From Promicromonospora citrea (GTDB lineage Bacteria; Actinomycetota; Actinomycetes; Actinomycetales; Cellulomonadaceae): a DNA stretch of 50,333 bases. The notes beneath the pieces are model-generated. The model saw nothing but the letters and a program-made list of their open reading frames with translations, ran no database searches and was not told the origin of the DNA. Positions 14,828 through 22,991 of this stretch are shown here, piece after piece; the first letter of the stretch is position 1, and every line of letters begins with the position of its first letter. Made by a program: the position numbers and the translations under genes. Location: the NCBI RefSeq assembly GCF_013004695.1, contig NZ_JABEMG010000019.1:1-50333 (forward strand). Reading direction: 5' to 3'.

Positions 14828-16069
14828 ATGCCCGAGGGCCGCCCCCTCCCGCTGTGGGCGGGACGTACCGCCGCGCTGCTGGGCATCGTTCTCGTCGCCC
14901 TCACCCTGCGCCAGGCGGTCGCGGGGATCTCGCCGATCCTCGCCGACATCCGGGTGGATGTCCCGATCTCAACCATCGGCGTCGGGCTGCTCGGCACGCT
15001 GCCGCCGATCCTGTTCGCGGTCTCCGGGTTCATCGCGCCGCGCGTCGCCCGCGGCATCGGTCTCGACAGCGGCATCGTGCTGGCGCTGCTGCTCATGACC
15101 GCGGGCCACCTCGTGCGCGCGTTCGCCCCGGCCTTCGCGGTGCTGCTCGTCGGCAGCATCGTCGCGTTCGCCGGCACGGGCATCGGCAAACGTGCTGCTG
15201 CCGTCTGTCGTCCGGCGCTACTTCCCCGACCGGGTCGCCCTGCTGACCGCGGTGTACGGCTGCATCGTCGGCGTGAGCACCGCCGTGCCCGCCGCCCTCG
15301 CCGCGCCGATCGCCGAGCAGGTCGGCTGGCGGTTCTCGCTCGGCATCTGGGCGGCCACCTCGGCCGTCGCGCTCGGCCCGTGGCTCGTCGTGATCGCGCG
15401 CGAACGCCACCAGCGGTTCGCGGCTGCCGCCGCCGAGTCCCCGCCGCCGAGTCCCCGCCTCCCGCACCTGCCGCCCCCGTCACACGGTTGTGGCGGTCAC
15501 GCGTGGCGGTGTCGATCACCGTCGCCTTCTCGACCAGCACGATCTGCACCTACGCGGCCTTCGCGTGGCTGCCCGAGATCCTCGGCGACGTCGCCGGCTC
15601 GACGCCGACCGAGGCCGGGGCGCTGCTCGCCGTCACGGGCCTGATCAGCGTGCCCATCGCGCTCGTCGCGCCCCTGCTCGTCGCGCGGGTCCGCAACGTC
15701 GGGTGGCTGCTCGCCGTCGGAATCGCGAGCTTCGTGCTCGGCTACGCCGGCCTCCTGCTCGCGCCCGCGACGCTCACGCTGGTCTGGGTGCTGCTCATCG
15801 GCTCGGGGTCGATCCTGTTCCCGGTCAGCCTCGTGCTCATCAACGTCCGTACCCGCACCCCCGCAGGCACCGTCGCGCTGAGCGGCTTCGCTCAGGGCGT
15901 CGCGTACGCGCTCGGCGCGCTCGGGCCGCTGCTCGTCGGGCTGCTGCACGAGGCCAGCGGCGGGTGGACCGTGCCGCTGCTGTTCCTGACCGCTGTCGCC
16001 CTCGTGGCGACCATCCCGGCGATCACGCTGGCGCGGCCCGCCTTCGTCGAGGACGAGCTCGGTCGCTAG
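14828..16069 (+). pseudogene. CynX/NimT-like MFS transporter with two compensating frame disruptions
   Basis: The frame stays open over 413 codons, but residues about 121-210 are an Arg-rich shadow frame. In the +1 frame the same DNA reads VLLPSVVRRYFPDRVALLTA and AEQVGWRFSLGIWAATSAVA, normal MFS helices. The shift in is one extra A in the run at 15188-15190 (expected GIGNVLLPS); the shift back coincides with an exact 14-bp tandem duplication at 15432-15459. N- and C-terminal parts are normal transporter sequence (LRQAVAGISPILADI; IPIALVAPLLVARV-like helices). As written the protein lacks about three helices and is probably inactive, unless the extra A is a sequencing error. The family exports or imports cyanate, nitroimidazoles or other small molecules. 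Confidence 0.75.
15432..15459 (+). repeat. 14-bp exact tandem duplication inside the MFS gene
   Basis: GCCGAGTCCCCGCC occurs at 15432-15445 and again at 15446-15459. Adding 14 bp shifts the frame by two, which together with the extra A at 15188-15190 returns the gene to its first frame. Confidence 0.9.
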
Positions 16070-16470
16070 CTGACGCCGCCCTGGCCGAGCACGCTGTCCC
16101 GGTACGCCTGGAAGTCAGCCCAGCCGTCCGCGCCGCCGTCTTCGATGAACTCACCGGACGAGCCATCGAGCGCACGACACCCGAGGGCCCGTGCGGCCCG
16201 TTGGATCACCTCGACGACGTCCCCACCGCCCCGCACGTGCAGCATGATCGACTCCACCGGGTCCTCACGGCCGATGTTGAACTCTATCGACCAGTCCGGG
16301 TCTTCGAGGTTGCCCCACGTCGGGTCGTTCAGGTCCAGGTCGGGAAACAATGGGCCACCCGCTCGGAGGAATTGCGTCCAGAGATCGCGCTCGAGGGAGT
16401 TTCGTCGGTCCGCCAACTGTTCGGGACTGATCAGGCGAAACAGGCGACTGACAGGGGGAACGCATGACAC
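16066..16470 (-). CDS. Hypothetical protein, possible immunity protein
   Basis: A protein of up to 134 residues, soluble and acidic. Its C-terminal part (DWSIEFNIGREDPVESIMLH, then VRGGGDVVEVIQRAARALGC and SSGEFIEDGG) looks like a compact alpha/beta domain seen in orphan immunity-type genes, but I cannot name the family. The start is uncertain: the GTG at 16470 overlaps the start of the divergent methyltransferase gene by seven bases. The stop overlaps the convergent MFS stop by four bases. Confidence 0.55.
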   Translation of the reverse strand: MSCVPPVSRLFRLISPEQLADRRNSLERDLWTQFLRAGGPLFPDLDLNDPTWGNLEDPDWSIEFNIGREDPVESIMLHVRGGGDVVEVIQRAARALGCRALDGSSGEFIEDGGADGWADFQAYRDSVLGQGGVS

Positions 16471-16730
16471 AGGCCGATGCGCAGACCGGCATCGAGGCTG
16501 ACCGGACGTTGAGTTTCGAAGCCTTGCGCGAGCGGATGATCGCTGAGCTCATCGGGTCGGGCGTGCTCACGGACCCCGCGATCGAGGCCGCGTTCCGTGC
16601 CGTGCCGCGCGAGGTGTTCGCACCAGCCGGCACTCCGGCCGAGCTGCCGTACGCGATCAACGACGTCGTCGAGACGAGGTTCAGTGAGGACGGCAGGATC
16701 CTGTCTTCGCTGTCCGCACCGGTGATGCTT
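16464..16730 (+). pseudogene. 5' part of an interrupted PCMT-like methyltransferase (FxLD-type)
   Basis: ATG 16464 with GGGGGA upstream opens FEALRERMIAELIGSGVLTD, IEAAFRAVPREVFAP and DGRILSSLSAPVML, the N-terminal domain of protein-L-isoaspartate methyltransferase-like enzymes, especially those of FxLD-type lanthipeptide loci. Homology ends at about 16730; the frame then runs 29 codons into inserted DNA and stops at 16817. The SAM-binding part continues at 20572. Joining 16730 to 20572 gives one frame of 413 residues, a usual length for this subfamily. No lanthipeptide precursor or LanC-like gene was seen nearby. Confidence 0.8.
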
Positions 16731-16834
16731 CTCTGCACTAACGCCGCAGCTCCGGAGCCTGCCGGTCGATCGGCCAAGATGTTGCAGTCGCGCCTCCGCC
16801 TTCCCCAGGCTCCATGACCTGGCCCCAGGCAGGT

Positions 16835-17038
16835 CTACCTCCGAGTTGCTCGCCATTCGCGCACGGCAAGGAGCAGGGCAACAAGTACAGCCGCGAACGC
16901 CGCAAGCCAGAGCACGAGCGCGAACTGGGCGAAGGCGTCGATCTGCGAGGCTGCGATCAGCGCAACTGCGAGGAACATGAGCGCCACCACGGGCCTGCCG
17001 CGTCGCTTCCGGGTGGGCGCAGCATTTTTCCGGTCAGT
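16835..17038 (-). CDS. Small two-helix membrane protein
   Basis: About 67 residues with a basic N-terminus (TRKRRGRP) and two hydrophobic segments (VVALMFLAVALIAAS and FALVLWLAAFAAVLVALLLAV), ending in a basic tail. The GTG at 17038 has GAGG at a suitable distance; longer starts at 17089 or 17110 lack one. It lies in the mobile element after the Cys-rich membrane protein, on the same strand but beyond a strong terminator. Small basic two-helix proteins often serve as bacteriocin immunity; that role is only suggested by position. Confidence 0.5.
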   Translation of the reverse strand, partial: TDRKNAAPTRKRRGRPVVALMFLAVALIAASQIDAFAQFALVLWLAAFAAVLVALLLAVREWRATRR

Positions 17039-17138
17039 CACCGCAGATCCTCGCTTCGTCAACTCTGTGGGCAGGCTCTCGCCAGCCATCCGCACGGGTG
17101 GTTTCGCCACGTCAGCAACCGCCGTGTCGCGTCATGAA

Positions 17139-17182
17139 GGGCGGGCGCGCAGGCGCCGACGAGGCGCCTGACACACCCGCCC
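17139..17182 (-). terminator. Strong stem-loop terminator after the Cys-rich protein gene
   Basis: Inner stem CAGGCGCC (17150-17157) and GGCGCCTG (17163-17170) around a 5-base loop, and outer stem GGGCGGG (17139-17145) with CCCGCCC (17176-17182). It lies about 30 bp beyond the stop of the gene at 17212-18168. Confidence 0.75.
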
Positions 17183-17211
17183 AAACGTACTCCATTGACT
17201 GGCTCAGAGGG

Positions 17212-18168
17212 TCAGCTGCTTGCCTGCTGAATGCATCCAGCGATGGTTCCGGTCGAGCCACCAATCACCGCGGAGATGCAGAGGAGGCATGCGGTGCCTG
17301 CTGTCACGACGCATGCAGCGGCGCACGCAGCTGAGACCAGCGTGATCACGGCCCAGTTGATGCCCGCACTCGACAGGCAGCTGTTCAACCTGTCCCACCA
17401 GCCGACCTGAGCAACACTCCCGTCAGCCTCCATCAACTCCGGGTTCTCTGCCGTGATGGCGTCGGTGTGGGCGCCGTTCTGCCAGACGTCGAGTTGAGCG
17501 TGCGCCACATCGGAGAAGCTTGCTGACATCTCAACCACGGTGGTTGTGCCGTTGTCGTGGGAGAAGACAACCTTCGTCAGTTCGGGAATATCGGTACCGA
17601 GCAATGGCACCGTGACAAAGTAGATGCCAGCCGTCTCGGTGACCAACGCAGCATCCCAGTCGGGGCTGAGCCCGCTGCGCGGCTCGTACCCCGCGTCCTG
17701 AGCGGCTGTGACCAGCGCGTCGCCGGCACCACCGGCGACTTCATCACCCTGCTCGTCAAGCTGGACTGCCACGTCCATCGCGTGTTCTTGATCCACGCTG
17801 TCAGGCGTCACCGTTCGCTCCGAGACCTGGCTGACGCCACTCTCGGACAGGTTGAGCGCGAACGCGGTGGGAACCGGCGCCCCCTCGTGCGCCGGGCGGA
17901 CAGCGACGTAGGCGACCAGGGCAAAGATCACGGCCACGGCCGTCACACCTGCCCCGACGGCAAGCCGCCGTTGGGGTGAGTTCTGAGCGAGGCGCAGGTT
18001 CAGGAGCGCGAACACGAAGCTGACGAGCAGCAGGGCGAAACCGCCCAGGCGTAGGGCGACGACCACGCTCTCGCCCACCGGCAGGAAGGACGCTGCGCTC
18101 ATGGCCACGGACGTCGCGAGGAGCGCCACTACGGCGCGGCTCCTAGGATTGCGATCGGGGGAGTTCAA
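17212..18168 (-). CDS. Membrane protein with C-terminal Cys-rich bacteriocin-like module
   Basis: A 318-residue protein started by TTG 18168 with AGAGGAG six bases upstream. Three N-terminal hydrophobic helices (about 12-35, 40-62, 68-90) are followed by an extracytoplasmic region, residues 95-255. Residues 262-318 form a hydrophobic Ala/Gly-rich module with six Cys (264, 282, 286, 294, 297, 312): C-x17-C-x3-C-x7-C-x2-C-x14-C. This recalls secreted Cys-rich bacteriocin modules such as those of the halocin C8 type, often released from a larger precursor. The link is by pattern only. It is cargo of the Tn554-like element and ends at a strong terminator. Confidence 0.65.
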   Translation of the reverse strand: MNSPDRNPRSRAVVALLATSVAMSAASFLPVGESVVVALRLGGFALLLVSFVFALLNLRLAQNSPQRRLAVGAGVTAVAVIFALVAYVAVRPAHEGAPVPTAFALNLSESGVSQVSERTVTPDSVDQEHAMDVAVQLDEQGDEVAGGAGDALVTAAQDAGYEPRSGLSPDWDAALVTETAGIYFVTVPLLGTDIPELTKVVFSHDNGTTTVVEMSASFSDVAHAQLDVWQNGAHTDAITAENPELMEADGSVAQVGWWDRLNSCLSSAGINWAVITLVSAACAAACVVTAGTACLLCISAVIGGSTGTIAGCIQQASS

Positions 18169-18378
18169 AGGTTCTCCTCTATTTGATCCAATGGCACCCT
18201 GGTTGGGGGTGCCCGAGGCAACCGTATTCGCCCGTATGAGTGTTGTGTGACATCTGTGGGGGTTTCTGCGGGTGAATTTTTCCCAAGCCGTGGTATGCCT
18301 GTGGTCGGCAGGGAGTCGGCAGCGACTCGATGCGGCGATCCGGTTGTCGGCGACCGCGTCCGCCGCTGCGAGGGCGGC

Positions 18379-19222
18379 TCACATAGTTGTGTTCGCTGCA
18401 CCGACTTTCCGACGCAGGCGCCGTTGTGGCGACGTGTGGGGAACGCATGAGCCAAAATCAGGTCCCCCGTTGACGGCCTCGGTGGCGAACACGCGGCGGA
18501 AGTCGTGCGGGGTGAACCGCAGCGGTGTTCCGTCGACGTCGCGCAGATCGGCTCGCTCGGCCGCCTTGCGCAGCTTCTCCGCACTAGACAAGGTGCCTTA
18601 ATCGGGCATCTGTCGAGGTTGCAGCCCGGTAGGTGTTGAAGTCGACCATGTCGAAGTCTCGGGGCGACTTCCCGGTGGCGATCGCGATGTGCGTCAGCAG
18701 GTTCAATGCGTAGGTGCCGTAGGTGGCAGCGTCCGCGCGAGCCGTGCGCGCCTCGATGGCAACGAAGGCGGCGGCGTGGTTGTGCCGGCGGAACTGGGAG
18801 TAGACCCCGAGCAGACGGCTGGCGGAGAACCATGCGTAGCTGGGACGGATCACGCGCAGGACGATCAGGATCCTGATACCTCGGGTCAGCGAGTAGCGAT
18901 GCGCGGTGGGAACGTCCGGCAACCAACCATGACCACGCTGGTCGGAAGCGCTGTGCAGCCACCGGTCCTGCCAGTCCTCGCCGGCGAAGGTCTCCAGCCA
19001 GTCCAACACGCGCGTGAGCGCCAGCTCGTGCAAATGCCGCTCAGCGTGGGTCGGCTGCTCGTCCAGCAGGGTGACCATGGCCTCGGCAAGCGCCCGCCGC
19101 GTCTCATGCTCTCGGCCGGGCACCGCGGGAACGTAGGCGGGACCGGCGGGCGCGGTGAGAACGGCGGGCTCGCGGCGGCTGACCCGCGTCACGCGAGTCG
19201 TCTGCCCGTGTCGGCCGACCAT
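18379..19222 (-). pseudogene. Second tyrosine recombinase (TnpB-like), degraded
   Basis: ATG 19222 overlaps the first recombinase's stop (TGATG). An intact frame of 212 residues (to 18584) holds the N-terminal region, including HRYSLTRGIRILIVLRVIRPS and THIAIATGKSPRDFDMVDFN, then stops. A fragment at 18591-18379 contains the catalytic block LRFTPHDFRRVFATEAVNGG and then loses similarity. Full members have about 650-700 residues, so the catalytic middle and the end are deleted. Without the conserved Arg and final Tyr parts it cannot recombine DNA. Confidence 0.75.
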
Positions 19223-20463
19223 CAGTCCACCCCGAACACGTCGGACAGGTCCTGCTCGTCATACGTCCAGCCCGCCAGCGGACGCGGCCTGGGCCGCGGG
19301 CGGGGGTAGTGCTCATGAACCCTGGCGATCACCTCATCCACGCGAGGCCGCAGGTAGCGGCCCGTCGTGGTGACCTGCCGGTGCCGCAAGACCTGCTGGA
19401 CATCGACGAGAGTGACCTGCGGGTCGGCGATCAGCCGGAGCCCCAAGGTATGCCGCAGGTCGTGCAGCGTGATGTTGGCGCCGATCGAGTCGTTGATGCG
19501 TCGCAGCACCGCGCGCACAGCGGTGTAGGTCAGCGGCCGCAACGGATTGCGCCGGGTCCACCACAACGGCTCGTCCGGTTCGGGCCGGTGCCCCTCACCT
19601 GCGAGCTCGCCGAGGTAGAGAGCAAGCCACGTGAAGGCCTCCGGCGCCGCCGGGCAGGCCTGCTTCATCCCGCCCAGTCCCTTGGTCGCCACGTAGATGC
19701 GCCCCTCGCCTGGGCACGCATCCCCGACACTCATGCCCAGCAGTTCCGAGGCCCGGGCACCAGAGGACAGAAACATGCTGAACATGGCCCGGTCCCTGTT
19801 GCACTCCAGCCGGGAGAACGTGTCGTCCAGGACGTCGTCGGGCACCGCGCGAGGCGGCAGGTCAGGCTGCTTCTGACGGTAGCTGCCCCGCTTGTGCAGC
19901 CTGAACGGTTCCGTCGGGTTGTGATGGGCGTGGACTCGCCCGCCGCGACGAGACTGCGGCGGAACGGGCGAGACGATCGGCCCCTTGCCGGTCCGGACGT
20001 GGAAGGCGTAGAACGCCGCGACCACCGACAGTGCATGATTGATCGTCGCCGGCGCGTACCCAGCCGACAGCGACGGCTTCCCGGTCCTGGCGTTGATCGA
20101 CCCCGGCGAAGGCGCATCCGGCCGGGTTCGCACTCGGGCGGGGTTGTCACTCGTGCGCAGCCACAGCACGAAGTCGCGCACTTCGTCGCGTTGCGCACGG
20201 TCCCAGGGCACCTCGACCGCGGCCAGGAACCGGAACCAGCGCAGCAGGTCGTAGCCGTACGAACGACACGAAGATGCCCCGTTCCCGCACGCCAGAAGCT
20301 CGCGCAAGAACTCACTGACCGGCTCGATCGCTACGCCCGCACCGTCGATCACGACCCATGGCAGATCCGCCGCGCCCGTCGACCGGACCGCGCCGCTGCG
20401 CACCACTACGAGTTCTGCGACCGAACGGCCGCCACCCTCACCATCGACGTCACTCTGCATCAT
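19222..20463 (-). CDS. Tyrosine recombinase/integrase, Tn554 TnpA-like
   Basis: A 413-residue tyrosine recombinase. The core-binding domain includes SSCRSYGYDLLRWFRFLAAV and YAPATINHALSVVAAFYAFH. Catalytic residues are visible: Arg in LSSGARASELLGM, Lys in ATKGLGGMKQ, His-x-x-Arg in ITLHDLRHTLGLRL, His/Arg in QVLRHRQVTTTGRYLRP with Tyr. The ATG at 20463 has GAGGGGG eight bases upstream; a GTG at 20523 is possible. It heads a two-recombinase operon at the right end of the element. The enzyme looks intact although its partner is not. Confidence 0.88.
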   Translation of the reverse strand: MMQSDVDGEGGGRSVAELVVVRSGAVRSTGAADLPWVVIDGAGVAIEPVSEFLRELLACGNGASSCRSYGYDLLRWFRFLAAVEVPWDRAQRDEVRDFVLWLRTSDNPARVRTRPDAPSPGSINARTGKPSLSAGYAPATINHALSVVAAFYAFHVRTGKGPIVSPVPPQSRRGGRVHAHHNPTEPFRLHKRGSYRQKQPDLPPRAVPDDVLDDTFSRLECNRDRAMFSMFLSSGARASELLGMSVGDACPGEGRIYVATKGLGGMKQACPAAPEAFTWLALYLGELAGEGHRPEPDEPLWWTRRNPLRPLTYTAVRAVLRRINDSIGANITLHDLRHTLGLRLIADPQVTLVDVQQVLRHRQVTTTGRYLRPRVDEVIARVHEHYPRPRPRPRPLAGWTYDEQDLSDVFGVD

Positions 20464-20571
20464 CGATGCCGCCCCCTCACGATCGATCAAGAGGGCATCA
20501 GCGTCAGGGCCGACATCGCACACCGAGGGGACGACACGCCAGTAGTGCGGTCAACAAGACACGCGGGGAAC

Positions 20572-21546
20572 CTGCACCAGGCCCGGATCCAGGAAGGCCA
20601 GCGTGTGCTGGAGATCGGGTCCGGAGGCCCGAACGCGGCGATGCTCGCTCACCTCGTCGGACCTACAGGAACAGTGGTGAGCGTCGACATCGACAAGGGA
20701 GTCGCTACCCGCACACGCACCGGACTCGAACTGCTCGGCCTCACCAAAAGTGTCGAAGTTGTCACCGCCGACGCGTCCGAACCGCTCGGCCGCGGTGTGT
20801 TCGACCGGATCATGGTCACCGTCTCCCCCTGGTCTCTGCCCGAGACGTGGGTCGAACAGCTCGCACCCGACGGAATCCTGGTCGTCCCCCTCCAGATCGC
20901 CCCAGGGCTCCGGCGCATCATCGGCTTCCGCAAGAAGGATGGACGGCTCGTCACGGAGTCGACCGTGCCGGGCGGGTTCGTGCCGCTGCAGGGCTCGGGG
21001 TTGTTCAACCCGGCCTCTGCCCTGCTGACAGGCCCGTCAGGCAAGCCGGTCGCGTTCAAGTTTCCCGGCAGTGAGGTCCCCGAGCGCTTTGGGGTGTCGG
21101 ACGACGTACTGGCGACCGACCCGATCGACGCGTGGTCCGGCGTGATCTACAAGAACCGCACCATCTGGCTCGACCTGCTCACCTACCTCCTCATCCAACC
21201 GGGCGCATGCGCGATGGAGGCCGAGGAGCCGGCCGACCGCGGCTCGGACATGTCGTTCTACCCGGCCCTGGTCGACGGGACTTCGTTCGCAGCCCTGCAC
21301 CGTCGTCCGGCCTCAGAGAGCACAGTCGAGGTCGGCGCGATCGGTAAGGGACCCGACGCAACCCGCCTCACCAAGCGGCTCGCGGATACGATCGCCCACT
21401 ATGGAGCCCGCCACCGTGGCGCCGAACCGCTCTTCCAATGGTGGCCCACCGGCACCGATCCCGGCGACGTCCCACCGTCCGTTGCGGTTCTGCCACGACC
21501 GCACGGCACGCTCACCATCGGGTGGCTCGGGACGGGAATCGGCTGA
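20572..21546 (+). pseudogene. 3' part of the interrupted PCMT-like methyltransferase
   Basis: Continues the gene broken at 16730. It begins in frame with LHQARIQEGQRVLEIGSGG (SAM motif I), then VVSVDIDKGV, VVTADASEPL and FDRIMVTVSPWSLPETWVEQ, the PCMT-like Rossmann core, followed by an about 150-residue C-terminal domain ending at TGA 21544-21546. No other defects are seen, so the insertion is likely recent. No start codon or ribosome binding site serves this half, although read-through from outside could express part of it. The intact enzyme would methylate Asp/isoAsp residues, perhaps in a ribosomal peptide. Confidence 0.8.
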
Positions 21547-21551
21547 TGTGG

Positions 21552-22385
21552 TCACTCTGGAGTGGAGCAATCGATGCGACTCCGCCCTTCTGACTCCGTG
21601 ACAGGTTTCGCGTCGCAGTTCGGCACGGCCCTTTCGACGTCCATGCGGGAGCCGCCATCCCCAGCCGACTTCGTGCCAGCGATCTGATCGACCCGACAGT
21701 GCGGCCGTTCGACACGGCGAACCCGTTCCCACAGGTCGATCACGTGCCCCGCGACCCCCGTTACCGGTACGGACATGGCAAGTCCCCAGTTCGCTGCGCG
21801 CATCCGCTCGCGGTACGGCTCGATGCTGTCGCCGTAGCAGTTGGCGACAAGGTGCCCTCCGCCCGATGCGGTGCAGCGGTGCAGTTCGGTGAGCATCGGG
21901 GCAGGAATCTTGAAGTGCATGACGAACAGCGCGTGCACGAGGTCGAACGTGCCGGAGGCAAACGGCAGCGGGCCATGCGGCGCGACCGTGACGGCGTTCC
22001 GGGGGCGCGCCGCGGCCAGCGACGCCCAGCTCATGTCACATCCGGCGACGCGCGGTGTGAGTTCGGTCCGCAGTGTCTCGGCAGACTCACCAGTGCCGGT
22101 GCCAAAGTCCAGGACATTCCCCGGGGCCAGACCGCATTCACGGACGACCTTGATCATCGCTGCCTGGACTCTGGCGTGGATGCGGCGGTCCAGTACACGT
22201 GCCCGTTCGCTGAGCCGGAGCTCGCACACTTCCTGCACGAGGTGCGGATCCATATCGGCCGGAGGAACGGGCACATAGAGATAGTCCATGAACCGGTACA
22301 AGGTCCGTCCGCCGTGCTCAATGGCTCGGGGCCCGAGCATATCGCCGTCCAGAAGAAGCAGCGAGCCGTGCGCGATGAATCTCAT
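21552..22385 (-). CDS. SAM-dependent methyltransferase, last gene of a five-gene operon
   Basis: A 277-residue protein. SAM motif I is PGNVLDFGTGTGES; further class I marks are RVAGCDMSWASLAAA, LPFASGTFDLVHALFVMHF (motif IV region) and MLTELHRCTASGGGHLVAN. The substrate is unknown. The last about 60 residues are Arg/Asp-rich and unlike a folded domain, perhaps a shifted tail. ATG 22385 is used; GTG 22397 is an alternative. It follows the 2H phosphoesterase gene by 48 bp, the only gap in the operon, and converges on the broken methyltransferase gene, five bases apart. Confidence 0.75.
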   Translation of the reverse strand: MRFIAHGSLLLLDGDMLGPRAIEHGGRTLYRFMDYLYVPVPPADMDPHLVQEVCELRLSERARVLDRRIHARVQAAMIKVVRECGLAPGNVLDFGTGTGESAETLRTELTPRVAGCDMSWASLAAARPRNAVTVAPHGPLPFASGTFDLVHALFVMHFKIPAPMLTELHRCTASGGGHLVANCYGDSIEPYRERMRAANWGLAMSVPVTGVAGHVIDLWERVRRVERPHCRVDQIAGTKSAGDGGSRMDVERAVPNCDAKPVTESEGRSRIDCSTPE

Positions 22386-22433
22386 GGTGTCGCCCACGGC
22401 CCAGGAACCATCTCGCCCTTGGCCGACAGGAGG

Positions 22434-22991
22434 TCAGGCGTCATTGAGCCTGAACCGCTGGATGAGATCACCCTTGATGCCCTTCGCCCCGGCATGCGCG
22501 ACGTCGATGGATCGGACGGCGCAGTCCCGGACTCTGGCGGTGGACCGAGCCAGAAGCCGGTCGACGTCGTCGAAATGGTCCTCGACGACGGCCAGGGTGA
22601 GATGCGGTTCTCCGGTGGTCCGGCTGAGGCTGCTCATGAGCGTGACGATCGCCGCGCTCACACTGGCACGCCAGGACAGCACGGCCACGGGCGCGCTCAC
22701 GTCGGCAAGTACGTACTGGCCCGTGACCGTCTCGCGCACAGGTGCGCCGAACCGCAGGACGAACGGCTTGAGGCGCGGCACAGCCTCGGCAAGGATCGCG
22801 ATGACCGCGTCGAGGTCGCCGATGTCGATGGTCCCGAGCGCGATGGTGACGTGGGGCCGGCTGTTACCCGTCTCGCCGTAACGCACGAGCGACCCATGCC
22901 GTTGATCGATCGTGGCGTTGATGAGGGCGCAGTCATCGGCAGCTGGTCCCTCGACGGCGAAGCTCACGCCGATCTTCAGCGGTTCAGTCAC
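22434..22991 (-). CDS. 2H phosphoesterase (2'-5' RNA ligase-like)
   Basis: A 185-residue protein with the two His-x-Thr motifs of the 2H superfamily, in RPHVTIALGTIDIGDLDAV and GEPHLTLAVVEDHFDDVD, on symmetrical halves. Such enzymes open or form 2',3'-cyclic phosphate and 2'-5' bonds in RNA ends or small nucleotides. The GTG start at 22991 overlaps the nucleotidyltransferase stop by four bases. Next to a kinase and a nucleotidyltransferase it suggests an RNA-end or nucleotide-signal pathway; that is inference. Confidence 0.75.
   Translation of the reverse strand: MTEPLKIGVSFAVEGPAADDCALINATIDQRHGSLVRYGETGNSRPHVTIALGTIDIGDLDAVIAILAEAVPRLKPFVLRFGAPVRETVTGQYVLADVSAPVAVLSWRASVSAAIVTLMSSLSRTTGEPHLTLAVVEDHFDDVDRLLARSTARVRDCAVRSIDVAHAGAKGIKGDLIQRFRLNDA

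Larger units (their letters stand above)
16731..20571 (-). mobile_element. Tn554-like element inserted in a methyltransferase gene
   Basis: The limits are set by the host gene: deleting exactly these 3,841 bp rejoins its two parts in frame (...APVML then LHQARIQEGQRVLEIGSGG). CTGCAC occurs at both edges (16733-16738 and 20572-20577). The element carries two leftward tyrosine recombinase genes at its right end, the first starting about 110 bp from the edge, the second degraded, and cargo of two leftward membrane-protein genes. Absence of target duplication of any length and two coupled recombinases recall Tn554 (TnpA, TnpB). With TnpB broken it is probably immobile on its own. Confidence 0.75.

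Noticed and set aside
16739-16817. The last 26 codons of the truncated methyltransferase frame as a natural C-terminus
   Set aside because: They come from inserted DNA; the homologous sequence resumes at 20572.
20524-20571. Terminal inverted repeats for the mobile element
   Set aside because: The two ends of the element show no convincing inverted repeat, in agreement with Tn554-type elements.
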